Position numbers and translations under genes: made by a program. The notes beneath the pieces were generated by a model that was not told where the DNA came from, ran no database searches, and worked only from the letters and a program-made list of their open reading frames with translations. 44,416 bases of DNA from an uncultured Methylococcaceae bacterium (GTDB lineage: Bacteria > Pseudomonadota > Gammaproteobacteria > Methylococcales > Methylococcaceae), in assembly GCA_903859815.1 (NCBI GenBank), contig CAIOOA010000094.1, positions 1 to 44,416 of the forward strand. Direction: 5' to 3'. Positions 9,445-17,960 of the stretch are shown here, piece by piece; within the stretch, counting starts at the first letter, position 1, and each line of letters begins with the position of its first letter.

Positions 9445-10500
9445 ATGAAATTGAGGATATTGAGCGGTTTTTGTGCATTATTGATAGCAAGTTTAGCCTT
9501 AGCCGAAGAAGTTGAGTTAAGGGAGGGCCATCCTGAGCATTATACCGTGATTAACGGGGATACGCTGTGGAGCATTGCCGACAAGTTTCTAGCCAAACCT
9601 TGGCAATGGCCTGACATCTGGCAGGAAAACCCGCAAATCCAAGACCCCCATTGGATTTATCCGGGTGACGAATTGGTTTTGCATGCCGCAGGAGGCAGAC
9701 CGTTCATACGTGTGGAAAGCCGGGCAGCCCAACCTTCTTATTCAATGGAACGGCCCGACGAAGTCAAACTTTCCCCGACGATCAGGGTGGAGCCACTGAC
9801 CCAAGCCATACCAACGATTCCACTCAATGCGATCCAGCCTTTTTTGATGCAAAGCCGGGTCGTTGATGCGGGTGTCATGCAAACAGCACCCTATGTGATC
9901 GAGTTTGCCGACGAACACATCGCTGGTGGTGCCGGAGACCGGCTTTATGTGCGAGGACTACCGGATAGTCAATTGACAGGATACACTGTGTTCCGCGGGG
10001 GAGCCCCCTACAAAGATGCCGAAACGGGAGAAATCCTTGGCTACGAGGCGCTATACGTGGCAGATGTGAGCTTCCAATCGGCTGGCGACCCTTCCACATT
10101 CCTGATAACAAAGAGTAACCGTGATGTCAGAATCGGCGACAATATCTTACCGGTGGCAAGTGAACAAGTGCAAATGTCCTATCGCCCCCACCCACCGTCA
10201 TTCCCGGTGCAAGGGCATATCATCGCGGTGGTGGACGGCGTGTCACAAATCGGACAATATAACGTCGTGACAATTGATCGTGGCAAGGCGGACGGTATTG
10301 AAACGGGCCATGTGTTAGAAATACGTAGAAGCGGAAAAGAACGAGTCTACCGAGCCGGCGTTGAAGAAAATTTCACTATCCCTGGTGAAAAAGAAGGTTA
10401 CCTGATGATTTTCCGCGCCTATGACAGGGTTAGCTATGGCTTGGTCATGAATGCGATTCGCTCCATACAACTCAACGATATTGTGCAGACACCCCTTTGA
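9445..10500 (+). CDS. Secreted LysM-domain protein
   Basis: The 351-residue protein starts with a signal peptide (MKLRILSGFCALLIASLALA) and then one LysM peptidoglycan-binding domain (YTVINGDTLWSIADKFLAKP to IYPGDELVL, about residues 32-75). The rest is a beta-rich region without a recognised catalytic motif. LysM proteins of this type regularly precede dprA in gammaproteobacteria. The frame is open upstream to 9082, but the ATG at 9445 has a GGTGG ribosome-binding sequence 6 bases upstream and gives the signal peptide. Its stop overlaps the dprA TTG start. Confidence 0.88.
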   Translation: MKLRILSGFCALLIASLALAEEVELREGHPEHYTVINGDTLWSIADKFLAKPWQWPDIWQENPQIQDPHWIYPGDELVLHAAGGRPFIRVESRAAQPSYSMERPDEVKLSPTIRVEPLTQAIPTIPLNAIQPFLMQSRVVDAGVMQTAPYVIEFADEHIAGGAGDRLYVRGLPDSQLTGYTVFRGGAPYKDAETGEILGYEALYVADVSFQSAGDPSTFLITKSNRDVRIGDNILPVASEQVQMSYRPHPPSFPVQGHIIAVVDGVSQIGQYNVVTIDRGKADGIETGHVLEIRRSGKERVYRAGVEENFTIPGEKEGYLMIFRAYDRVSYGLVMNAIRSIQLNDIVQTPL

Positions 10501-11603
10501 GCCCTGTAGTGAACACAACGGAACTAGGCTTCCAACTTGCACTGCTTCGGACACCCCGGGTGGGTCCCCGGACTTATCGAACACTGACCGGACACTTCGG
10601 TTCGGCTAGAATGGTATTCGGGGCAAGCCTGGCAAACCTCTCCGGCTTGGGCTTGGGCAAGGAAACTTTGGAATGGCTGAAACAACCGAATTGGAAGACC
10701 GTGGAAAACGACTTGCGTTGGCTTGAATGCGAGGGTCATCATTGCTTGGACGAAAAAGACCCGCGCTACCCAACAAACTTGGCTGAAATTCCTGACCCGC
10801 CGCCATTGCTGTTTGTCCGTGGCAATGCTGACGCATTAGCCAACAAACAAATTGCCGTGGTGGGGAGCCGCAACCCTTCAATTTTCGGGGAAAAGCTCGC
10901 CCGTGATTTTTCGTTGGCGCTGACAGAAACGGGTTTCACAGTGACCAGTGGCTTGGCACTGGGCATTGATGCCGCAGCGCACCAAGGTGCATTGGACGGC
11001 GGTGGGATTACCGTGGCCGTCGCCGGCACGGGGCTGGATCAAGTCTATCCACGCCGCCACGCGGGACTGGCTGATGCCATTGTTGAGCGTGAAGGCGCGT
11101 TGGTTTCTGAATTTCCAACCGTCACCCCGCCGCAGGCAATGAACTTTCCCCGACGCAATCGGATCATTAGCGGCCTTTCCCTTGGGGTCTTGGTCGTGGA
11201 AGCGGCCATGCGAAGTGGTTCGTTAATCACTGCCCGCATGGCACTGGAACAGGGGCGTGAAGTGTTTGCCCTGCCCGGGTCCATCAACAACCCGCTGGCC
11301 CGTGGCTGCAATGCATTGATCAAACAAGGCGCAAAATTGGTGGAAACAGTCGACGACATTTTAGACGAATTTGACATGTCCAGATTGCCATCCAAACCTA
11401 ACCCCCAATGGCAAGCCCCTACCGAGGAAACTGACGATGAATGCCGAAGACTATTGAAATATATTGCGTATGCCCCAACGTCCGTGGATACTCTTGTAGC
11501 GGCGACGGGAAATGCACCGGAGGACTTAGCGTCTTTGCTGCTATCACTGGAACTACAAGGCCATATTGTGTCCGCCGACGGCGGCTATAGCAGGATACGG
11601 TGA
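10497..11603 (+). CDS. dprA: DNA-processing protein DprA
   Basis: The 368-residue protein loads RecA on incoming single-stranded DNA during natural transformation. It has an N-terminal SAM-like region (ALLRTPRVGPRTYRTL) and the Rossmann DprA/Smf domain with VGSRNPSIFGEKLARDF, TSGLALGIDAAAHQGAL, RRNRIISGLSLGVLVVEA and SLITARMALEQGREVFALPG. A C-terminal winged-helix domain (DTLVAATGNAPEDLASLLL) ends it. The TTG at 10497 overlaps the upstream stop as TTGA; a GTG at 10509 is the alternative start. It is followed by smg and topA, the usual neighbours. Confidence 0.95.
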   Translation: MSPVVNTTELGFQLALLRTPRVGPRTYRTLTGHFGSARMVFGASLANLSGLGLGKETLEWLKQPNWKTVENDLRWLECEGHHCLDEKDPRYPTNLAEIPDPPPLLFVRGNADALANKQIAVVGSRNPSIFGEKLARDFSLALTETGFTVTSGLALGIDAAAHQGALDGGGITVAVAGTGLDQVYPRRHAGLADAIVEREGALVSEFPTVTPPQAMNFPRRNRIISGLSLGVLVVEAAMRSGSLITARMALEQGREVFALPGSINNPLARGCNALIKQGAKLVETVDDILDEFDMSRLPSKPNPQWQAPTEETDDECRRLLKYIAYAPTSVDTLVAATGNAPEDLASLLLSLELQGHIVSADGGYSRIR

Positions 11604-11635
11604 ATATACCTGCCCCAATTCTATCGAGACTGAGA

Positions 11636-12103
11636 ATGAAAGAGAACGTTTTTGATGTGCTGATTTATCTCTTTGAAAATTATATGGATGATGAAACTGA
11701 CATGAGCCCGGACCCGGATGCCATCCGCACTGAACTGCTGGAGGCCGGATTTCCACACAAAGAAATAAACAAGGCATTTGACTGGCTTGAATCTCTGTCC
11801 GAGCAAAAGCCCATTCAATCGTCGTCCCTGCCCGCGTTTCGCGTTTATTCGGCGCAGGAGTGTGTAAAATTGGACACTGAATGCCGCGGGCTATTGATGT
11901 TCCTTGAGCAGTCAACCATCCTAACACCCGCTTGCAGGGAACTGGTGGTTGATCGAGTCATGGCATTGAATGATGAATCCATTTCGTTGGAAAATCTGAA
12001 ATGGATCGTGTTGATGGTGCTTTTTAGCCAACCCAACGAGGAAATCGCTTTTGCACGCATGGAAAACCTGGTTTACGAATCCATGCCTAGCTATTTGCAT
12101 TGA
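11636..12103 (+). CDS. smg: Smg family protein (DUF494)
   Basis: The 155-residue protein matches the Smg/DUF494 family in length, in its opening (MKENVFDVLIYLFENYMDDE) and in the SLENLKWIVLMVLFSQPNEE segment near the C-terminus. Its molecular function is not established; it is conserved downstream of dprA. The frame is open from a GTG at 11600 that overlaps dprA, but the ATG at 11636 matches the family start and was chosen. It is followed by topA after 55 bp. Confidence 0.9.
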   Translation: MKENVFDVLIYLFENYMDDETDMSPDPDAIRTELLEAGFPHKEINKAFDWLESLSEQKPIQSSSLPAFRVYSAQECVKLDTECRGLLMFLEQSTILTPACRELVVDRVMALNDESISLENLKWIVLMVLFSQPNEEIAFARMENLVYESMPSYLH

Positions 12104-12158
12104 GCCTCATCCATTATTAAGCCTAATCCTGACCCTCACACGCATACGCAAGTGACAC

Positions 12159-14462
12159 ATGAGCCATAATCTCGTCATCGTTGAATCACCGGCCAAAGCC
12201 AAGACCATCGAAAAGTATCTGGGCAAGGATTTTCACGTCCATGCCTCCTACGGTCATGTGCGCGACCTAGTGCCAAAGGAAGGTGCCGTCGACCCCGAAC
12301 ATGACTTCTTCATGAAATACGAAATCATCGAGAAAAATCAAAAACATGTTCAGGCCATAGCCGCCGCAGCCAAGAAAGCCGATGCGATTTATCTGGCGAC
12401 CGACCCTGACCGCGAAGGTGAGGCGATTTCTTGGCATCTCCTCGAAATTCTTAAGGAAAAAGACTTGCTCGGTGACAAGCCCGTGCATCGGGTGGTGTTC
12501 CATGAAATCACCAAGCGGGCCATCACCGAAGCTATTGAAAATCCGGGCAAACTGTCGGCGGCGCTCATCAATGCCCAACAAGCGCGACGCGCTTTGGATT
12601 ATTTGGTCGGCTTCAAATTATCCCCGCTGCTGTGGAAAAAAATCCGCCGGGGACTTTCCGCTGGCAGAGTGCAAAGCCCTGCCTTGCGCATGATCGTGGA
12701 AAGGGAATTGGAGATAGAAGCCTTCAAAACCCAAGAATACTGGTCCATCGAAGCGACTGCCCGAACCGAGAGCCAAGGTTTCAACGCAAGGCTGACCCAC
12801 TACGCTGACACCAAGCTGGAACAATTCAGTATAACCAACGAAGAACAGGCCCACACGGTTCGCGATGCCTTGCTCAAGGCAAGCCAAGGCAAACTCGATG
12901 TGCTGAAGGTCGAGGAGAAGGAACGCAAGCGCAATCCGGCGGCTCCGTTCATCACCTCAACCTTGCAGCAAGAAGCCGCACGCAAGCTAGGCTTCACCAC
13001 CCGCCGCACAATGACCGTGGCACAACAATTATACGAAGGCATTGACCTAGGCGGCGAAAGTGTCGGTTTGATCAGCTACATGCGCACCGACTCGGTCAAT
13101 TTGGCTAATGAAGCCGTGCAAGAGATTCGAGAATTGATTACCGCCCGTTTCGGACAAGACAAACTGCCGGAACAACCCCGCATTTACAAAACCAAGAGCA
13201 AGAATGCCCAAGAGGCTCATGAGGCGATCCGCCCCACTTCCGCACTGAGGGCACCTGAATCGGTCAAGCCCCACCTGTCCACCGACCAATTCAAACTCTA
13301 TACCCTGATCTGGAAGCGCACCGTGGCTTGTCAGATGATCCATGCCACCATCGGCACCGTGGCAGTGGACTTGGGTTGCGGCAAAGGGAATGTGTTCCGT
13401 GCCAATGGTTCGACAGTCATCGAGCCAGGGTTCATGGCGGTCTATTTGGAGGGCCGCGACGATGAAAAGTCGAGCGAAGACGATGAAAGCTACCTCCCCC
13501 CCCTCAAGGAAGGTCAACAAGTTGATCTGGAGGAAATCATCGCAGGACAACACTTTACCGAGCCACCACCGCGCTACACCGAGGCCAGCTTGGTCAAAAC
13601 CTTGGAAGAATACGGCATCGGCAGGCCATCCACCTATGCGTCGATCATTTCAACCTTGCAACAGCGGCATTACGTGGTGCTGGAAACCAAACGGTTCTCC
13701 CCTACCGACGTGGGCCGTATCGTCAACAAATTTTTGACCGAGCATTTCACCCGGTATGTCGATTACAATTTCACCGCCAACCTCGAAGATGAGTTGGATG
13801 CCATTTCGCGTGATGAAAAGGCATGGAAACCCTTGCTGGCCGAATTCTGGGGCCCTTTCATTGCGTTGATCGAAGACAAGGACGAGTCGCTGAAACGTTC
13901 CGACGTGACCCATGAGGCCATTGAGGAAAAATGTCCCGAATGTGACAGCCCTTTGTCTATTCGCTTGGGCCGCAATGGCCGTTTCATCGGCTGCACCAAT
14001 TACCCGACTTGCAAATACACCCGCAACCTCGACGGGGATGCCAAGCAAGCAGAACCTGAAATTGTCGAAGGTAGGACTTGCCCCAAATGCAATTCCCCTC
14101 TCGTGCTGAAAACCGGGCGCTTTGGCAAATTTGTCGGGTGCAGCGGCTACCCAAACTGCAAACACATTGAACCACTGGAAAAACCGGAGGATTCCGGCGT
14201 GCAATGCCCGGAATGCAAGAAAGGCACCCTAATCAAGCGTAAATCACGATTCGGCAAGCTGTTCTACTCCTGTTCCACCTATCCTACGTGTAGTTATGCC
14301 GCATGGAACCCGCCTTTGGCCGAACCTTGCCCAAATTGCGGCTGGCCGATATTGACCGTTAAAACCACCAAACGGCGTGGCGTGGAGAAAGTCTGCCCAC
14401 AAAAAGAATGCGGCTACGCCACGCCCTACGAGGGTGACCCGGCAGACGCAAACATAGCTTGA
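12159..14462 (+). CDS. topA: DNA topoisomerase I
   Basis: The 767-residue type IA topoisomerase relaxes negative supercoils. The Toprim domain opens with NLVIVESPAKAKTIEKYLG and has the acidic triad in ATDPDREGEAISWH (about 80-93). The active-site tyrosine is Y307 in GLISYMRTDSVNL. The C-terminus carries zinc ribbons of the topoisomerase type, with CPECDSPL, CPKCNSPL and CPECKKGTL followed by paired Cys, and a fourth CPNCGWPI to CPQKECGY. Length is slightly below the 865 residues of E. coli, as in many gammaproteobacteria. It lies between smg and tsaC on the plus strand. Confidence 0.98.
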   Translation: MSHNLVIVESPAKAKTIEKYLGKDFHVHASYGHVRDLVPKEGAVDPEHDFFMKYEIIEKNQKHVQAIAAAAKKADAIYLATDPDREGEAISWHLLEILKEKDLLGDKPVHRVVFHEITKRAITEAIENPGKLSAALINAQQARRALDYLVGFKLSPLLWKKIRRGLSAGRVQSPALRMIVERELEIEAFKTQEYWSIEATARTESQGFNARLTHYADTKLEQFSITNEEQAHTVRDALLKASQGKLDVLKVEEKERKRNPAAPFITSTLQQEAARKLGFTTRRTMTVAQQLYEGIDLGGESVGLISYMRTDSVNLANEAVQEIRELITARFGQDKLPEQPRIYKTKSKNAQEAHEAIRPTSALRAPESVKPHLSTDQFKLYTLIWKRTVACQMIHATIGTVAVDLGCGKGNVFRANGSTVIEPGFMAVYLEGRDDEKSSEDDESYLPPLKEGQQVDLEEIIAGQHFTEPPPRYTEASLVKTLEEYGIGRPSTYASIISTLQQRHYVVLETKRFSPTDVGRIVNKFLTEHFTRYVDYNFTANLEDELDAISRDEKAWKPLLAEFWGPFIALIEDKDESLKRSDVTHEAIEEKCPECDSPLSIRLGRNGRFIGCTNYPTCKYTRNLDGDAKQAEPEIVEGRTCPKCNSPLVLKTGRFGKFVGCSGYPNCKHIEPLEKPEDSGVQCPECKKGTLIKRKSRFGKLFYSCSTYPTCSYAAWNPPLAEPCPNCGWPILTVKTTKRRGVEKVCPQKECGYATPYEGDPADANIA

Positions 14463-14475
14463 GGTAAATATAGTG
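14461..14475 (+). promoter_or_regulatory. Ribosome-binding site that fixes the tsaC GTG start
   Basis: GAGGT at 14461-14465 overlaps the topA stop codon and stands 7 bases before GTG 14473. This supports the GTG over the ATG at 14503, which has no Shine-Dalgarno sequence, and indicates coupling of tsaC to topA translation. Confidence 0.6.
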
Positions 14476-15045
14476 ATACGCGGCAACACTTGGATTTCGG
14501 ATATGCGACTTAAACTGTCGGCGCAACAATTGCGCGAAGGCAAGCTTGTCGCTTATCCAACCGAAGCAGTGTGGGGTTTAGGGTGTGACCCGCTTAACCC
14601 GCACGCCGTCTCCGATCTGCTTGCCTTGAAAGGCCGGTCTGCCTCAAAGGGTTTCATTTTGATTGCCGCCGATTTTGGGCAAATCGAACCCTTTTTAGAC
14701 ATAGCCTCGGAACCGATGAAAAACAAGTTGTTAGCCAGTTGGCCAGGCCCGGTGACATGGATTGTCCCCACAGCCCCGGAAACGCCAACTTGGCTGCGTG
14801 GTGACCGCAACACCCTCGCCGTCAGGGTGACCGCTCACCCGGTCGCTGCGGCCTTGTGCAATGCCTTCGGGGGGGCAATCGTATCCACTAGCGCCAACCC
14901 TAGCGGGGTAAAACCAGCCAAAACCCAACTCAAGGCACGAATCTACTTCCACGGTGTCCAATTAAACTTTTTACCGGGTTCTGTAGGTGGCTTGGATCGG
15001 CCCACCGCCATTTTTGATGCCCGAAATGGAAGCAAATTGCGCTAG
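14473..15045 (+). CDS. tsaC: Threonylcarbamoyl-AMP synthase TsaC
   Basis: The 190-residue YrdC/Sua5-fold protein makes threonylcarbamoyl-AMP from Thr, bicarbonate and ATP, for the t6A37 modification of ANN-decoding tRNAs. The nucleotide-binding signature is present: LVAYPTEAVWGLGCDP, then LKGRSASKGFILIAA with the KxR...K basic residues, and the conserved GAIVSTSANPSG. It is the short TsaC form without the Sua5 C-terminal domain. The start is GTG with a Shine-Dalgarno sequence; the ATG at 14503 would also leave the fold intact. Confidence 0.93.
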   Translation: MIRGNTWISDMRLKLSAQQLREGKLVAYPTEAVWGLGCDPLNPHAVSDLLALKGRSASKGFILIAADFGQIEPFLDIASEPMKNKLLASWPGPVTWIVPTAPETPTWLRGDRNTLAVRVTAHPVAAALCNAFGGAIVSTSANPSGVKPAKTQLKARIYFHGVQLNFLPGSVGGLDRPTAIFDARNGSKLR

Positions 15046-15070
15046 AATAATGCAATATTGTCAAATAAAC

Positions 15071-15099
15071 TTGACACAAGGGAAGCGGATTCTTAGGAT
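15071..15099 (+). promoter_or_regulatory. Sigma-70 promoter for ispB
   Basis: TTGACA at 15071-15076 is followed after 17 bases by TAGGAT at 15094-15099 (4 of 6). Transcription would start near 15106, about 54 bases before ispB. The -10 lies in a near-palindrome GCGGATTCTTAGGATTCGC (15085-15103). In the leader, CCGCT (15132-15136) and AGCGG (15141-15145) form a small hairpin that takes in the first bases of the GGAGA Shine-Dalgarno. Confidence 0.55.
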
Positions 15100-15159
15100 T
15101 CGCTCATTTGAAAATAATAAATACTGGATAACCGCTCGCAAGCGGAGACAATTGTAACG

Positions 15160-16176
15160 ATGACAAGCCCCCAACAAACTCATTCGACGGCGGCCAAAGG
15201 GCCAAACCAAGCCTATGTCGGCATTAAACAGCTCGTCGAAGCGGAAATGGCCGAGGTTAACCAACTGATCATCCGTGAACTGAGTTCCGATGTGGTGTTG
15301 ATCAACCAGATTGGCAACTACATCGTCACCAGTGGCGGCAAACGGTTGCGCCCGGTGCTGCTGCTGCTCGTTGCCAAGGCTTTAGGCTACCAAGACGAAG
15401 AACACATCACCCTTGCCGCCGTGATCGAATTCATCCACACCGCGACATTGCTGCACGACGACGTGGTGGACGAATCCTCCAAGCGGCGAGGCCAGGACAC
15501 CGTCAACGAGCTTTGGGGCAATTCCGCCAGTGTATTGGTTGGGGATTATCTCTATTCACGCTCGTTCGAACTGATGGTCAGCGTAAAAAAAATGCGCATC
15601 ATGGAAATCCTCTCCCGCACCACCACTGCGATAGCCGAAGGCGAGGTTTTGCAATTGCTCAATTGCAACAACCCATCCACCAACGAAGAAAAATATCTGC
15701 AAGTCATTTCCCGCAAAACCGCCATTTTATTCAGTGCAGCGGCGCAACTTGCCGCCGTGTTGGTCGGTGCTGACGAGGACACTGAAACCAATCTGAAAGA
15801 ATACGGCCTGAGGCTAGGCATTGCCTTTCAATTGATTGACGATGCCCTAGACTACAAAGCCGACCCGGAAGACTTGGGCAAGAACCTTGGTGACGATTTG
15901 GCTGAAGGCAAACCCACCCTCCCCCTGATCTACGCCATCGAACACGGCACAGAGCAACAGGCTGCATTGTTGCGACACACCATAGAGGAAGGCGACCGTG
16001 AGCGTTTCAAAGAAGTCTACGATATCATTGAGTCCACACGGGCAATCGAGTATACTATCTGTCGCGCTCGGGAAGAAGCCGATAATGCCATTCGTGCATT
16101 AGTCTGCTTGCCTGCTTCCGATTACAAAGAAGCCCTGATCCGGCTTGCTCAATTTTCAGTCGAGCGTAGTTACTAA
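15160..16176 (+). CDS. ispB: Octaprenyl diphosphate synthase (trans-polyprenyl)
   Basis: The 338-residue enzyme elongates farnesyl diphosphate with isopentenyl diphosphate to make the ubiquinone side chain. The first aspartate-rich motif is LLHDDVVDESSKRRG and the second is LIDDALDYKADPEDLGKNLG, both complete. The bulky residues upstream of the first motif (FIHTATLLHDD) fit a long-chain synthase rather than IspA. Quinone supply agrees with the complex-I-like and oxidoreductase genes elsewhere in the window. It has its own promoter and is followed after 13 bp by tRNA-Pro. The exact chain length cannot be read. Confidence 0.93.
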   Translation: MTSPQQTHSTAAKGPNQAYVGIKQLVEAEMAEVNQLIIRELSSDVVLINQIGNYIVTSGGKRLRPVLLLLVAKALGYQDEEHITLAAVIEFIHTATLLHDDVVDESSKRRGQDTVNELWGNSASVLVGDYLYSRSFELMVSVKKMRIMEILSRTTTAIAEGEVLQLLNCNNPSTNEEKYLQVISRKTAILFSAAAQLAAVLVGADEDTETNLKEYGLRLGIAFQLIDDALDYKADPEDLGKNLGDDLAEGKPTLPLIYAIEHGTEQQAALLRHTIEEGDRERFKEVYDIIESTRAIEYTICRAREEADNAIRALVCLPASDYKEALIRLAQFSVERSY

Positions 16177-16189
16177 ATATCCATCATCA

Positions 16190-16266
16190 CGGGGTGTAGC
16201 TCAGCCTGGTAGAGCACTGCTTTCGGGAGGCAGTGGCCGGAGGTTCGAATCCTCTCACCCCGACCA
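16190..16266 (+). tRNA. tRNA-Pro (anticodon CGG)
   Basis: The 77-base cloverleaf is complete with encoded CCA. The acceptor stem pairs CGGGGTG with CACCCCG. The D arm is GCTCAGCCTGGTAGAGC. The anticodon stem CTGCT/GGCAG closes a TTCGGGA loop, anticodon CGG, reading CCG. The T arm is GGAGG-TTCGAAT-CCTCT. The initial C1 and discriminator A are typical of bacterial tRNA-Pro. Confidence 0.97.
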
Positions 16267-16298
16267 ATCAAATCATATAGTTACGACAACCCCGTAAT

Positions 16299-16550
16299 TT
16301 AGTTACGTGACATTTTGCGTAAATCCTTTTTTACCCAACAATCCTCTTGCAGAAGCGTAAATGGTTTGATTCGCCCAAATGTGTGCTTCAGGCTGCGCGG
16401 GCCACGGCAAAATTTTGGATCGGTAAGAATACCCACTTTACGCCATTCTTTTTTCCAAGCGGTGTTATGCATACCTTGAGCGTCAAAGCCTGTCCGCTGC
16501 ATAACATCAGTAACAAAAAAACACCAGAACCGCACCATTTGTAACATCAA
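16299..16550 (-). other. Weak hypothetical ORF downstream of tRNA-Pro
   Basis: An 83-codon frame (MMLQMVRFWCFFVTDVMQRT...) runs through the spacer between tRNA-Pro and nadA. Its C-terminal half (GRIKPFTLLQEDCWVKKDLR) reads like protein, but no family is recognised and no Shine-Dalgarno is evident. The whole spacer 16267-16850 has no other convincing gene. It may be a decayed mobile-element cargo gene left beside the tRNA. Confidence 0.2.
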
Positions 16551-16563
16551 AACAGTGCGGTTC
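16527..16563. repeat. Inverted repeat, possible weak terminator
   Basis: GAACCGCAC (16527-16535) and GTGCGGTTC (16555-16563) form a perfect 9-bp stem with a 19-base loop, followed by GTTTTCCTT. The long loop and interrupted T-run make it a poor intrinsic terminator. A protein-binding site or the scar of a small element are equally possible. Confidence 0.35.
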
Positions 16564-16624
16564 GTTTTCCTTAATGTCAGTTGTGCATTTTAAGCCAAGC
16601 TTAAAAACAACTTGACGCTTCTAA

Positions 16625-16720
16625 TCACACCCCCAACACCGCCTTCTGCACCGCACTCCATTCGCCATGGGGTGCGCTCTTGTCCCACCAACGCATCCGG
16701 TATTCACGGGTTTCGCTAAG
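16625..16720 (-). pseudogene. Remnant of a gene C-terminus
   Basis: On the minus strand a frame preceded by an in-frame TAA reads 31 residues (beginning LSETREYRMRWWDKSAPHGE, ending AVQKAVLGV) to a TGA at 16625-16627. The segment looks like the end of a real protein, but the body is missing. The family is not recognised. Together with the ORF at 16299-16550 it suggests gene decay downstream of tRNA-Pro. Confidence 0.35.
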
Positions 16721-16850
16721 TTAATGCAAGTAACGGACACCGTGGGAGCGATGTCATGCTTGAATGCAGTTGATTTTTCTATGCTAAGCCCCATAATAAA
16801 AAGATTGAATCAATCGCCATGCAACCAGAACCATTGTAATTCCATCCATC

Positions 16851-17948
16851 ATGACGCCAAAATCCATCCCATTTGAAAACTATGCCTTGTTGGAAGACGA
16901 GGAATGCGAAGCCCGTATTGTCGCCGCCAAGGCCAAGCTCGGTAAACGCTGTGTCATCTTAGGCCATCATTATCAACGCGACGAGGTGTTCCGCCATGCC
17001 GATTTCACTGGCGACTCCCTAAAATTGTCCCGCCTCGCCAGCCAGTCTGAAGCGGAATATATCGTCTTTTGCGGTGTGCATTTCATGGCGGAAGTGGCAG
17101 ACATCTTATCCCGTCCCGAACAGGTTTCCATCCTGCCCGATCTCGCTGCCGGTTGCTCCATGGCCGACATGGCGAACTTAACCGCCGTTGAACGCTGTTG
17201 GAAAGAACTGTCCGAGGTGCTAGACCCGGATGAAACCATCACGCCCGTTACTTACATCAACTCCGCTGCCGATTTGAAAGCCTTCTGCGGACGGCACGAG
17301 GGGATTGTCTGCACGTCCAGCAATGCCAAGAAAATTTTGGAATGGAGTTTTGCCCGCAAAGAGAAAGTGCTGTTTTTCCCGGATCAGCACTTAGGCCGCA
17401 ATACCGGCTATCGCATGGGCATTCCATTGGATGAAATGGTGTTATGGGATTTCACCCAGCCTTTAGGCGGCTTGTCGGTTGAAGCTATCCGCAAAGCCAA
17501 GATCATTTTGTGGAAGGGGTTTTGCTCGGTGCATCAGATGTTCAAGCCCGAACACATTGACAAGTTTAAGGAGCATTACCCCGATACTCTGGTCATCTCC
17601 CACCCGGAAGCGCCTTTCGAGGTCTGTGAGAAATCCGATTATATCGGCTCCACCGAGTCCATCTTGAAGATTGTCCATGAGGCGGAACCCAATACCCGTT
17701 GGCTGGTGGCGACCGAACTCAATCTGGTGAATCGTCTGCATGAACAAGTCAAACATCAAGGCAAGAACGTGCATTTCATGTCGCCCACGATTTGTATGTG
17801 TTCGACAATGTTCCGCACCGATCCGCAACATTTGTCTTGGGTTTTGGAAAACCTAGCCGAAGGTATCGTCGTCAATCAAATCAAGGTGAATGAGGCCGAT
17901 GCCAAACCCGCCAAGTTGACTTTGGATAATATGTTGAGTGTGGCTTGA
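16851..17948 (+). CDS. nadA: Quinolinate synthase NadA
   Basis: The 365-residue 4Fe-4S enzyme condenses iminoaspartate with dihydroxyacetone phosphate to give quinolinate for NAD synthesis. Cluster cysteines appear in IVFCGVHFMAE, GIVCTSSNAKK and TICMCSTMFRT. The triplicated NadA fold is indicated by LGHHYQRDEV near the N-terminus, FFPDQHLGRNTGYRMG and STESILKIVHE. Length fits the long bacterial form. No clear Shine-Dalgarno precedes the ATG. nadB is not in the window. It converges with the permease gene 12 bp away. Confidence 0.96.
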   Translation: MTPKSIPFENYALLEDEECEARIVAAKAKLGKRCVILGHHYQRDEVFRHADFTGDSLKLSRLASQSEAEYIVFCGVHFMAEVADILSRPEQVSILPDLAAGCSMADMANLTAVERCWKELSEVLDPDETITPVTYINSAADLKAFCGRHEGIVCTSSNAKKILEWSFARKEKVLFFPDQHLGRNTGYRMGIPLDEMVLWDFTQPLGGLSVEAIRKAKIILWKGFCSVHQMFKPEHIDKFKEHYPDTLVISHPEAPFEVCEKSDYIGSTESILKIVHEAEPNTRWLVATELNLVNRLHEQVKHQGKNVHFMSPTICMCSTMFRTDPQHLSWVLENLAEGIVVNQIKVNEADAKPAKLTLDNMLSVA

Positions 17949-17960
17949 TGGCTTAGTTGT

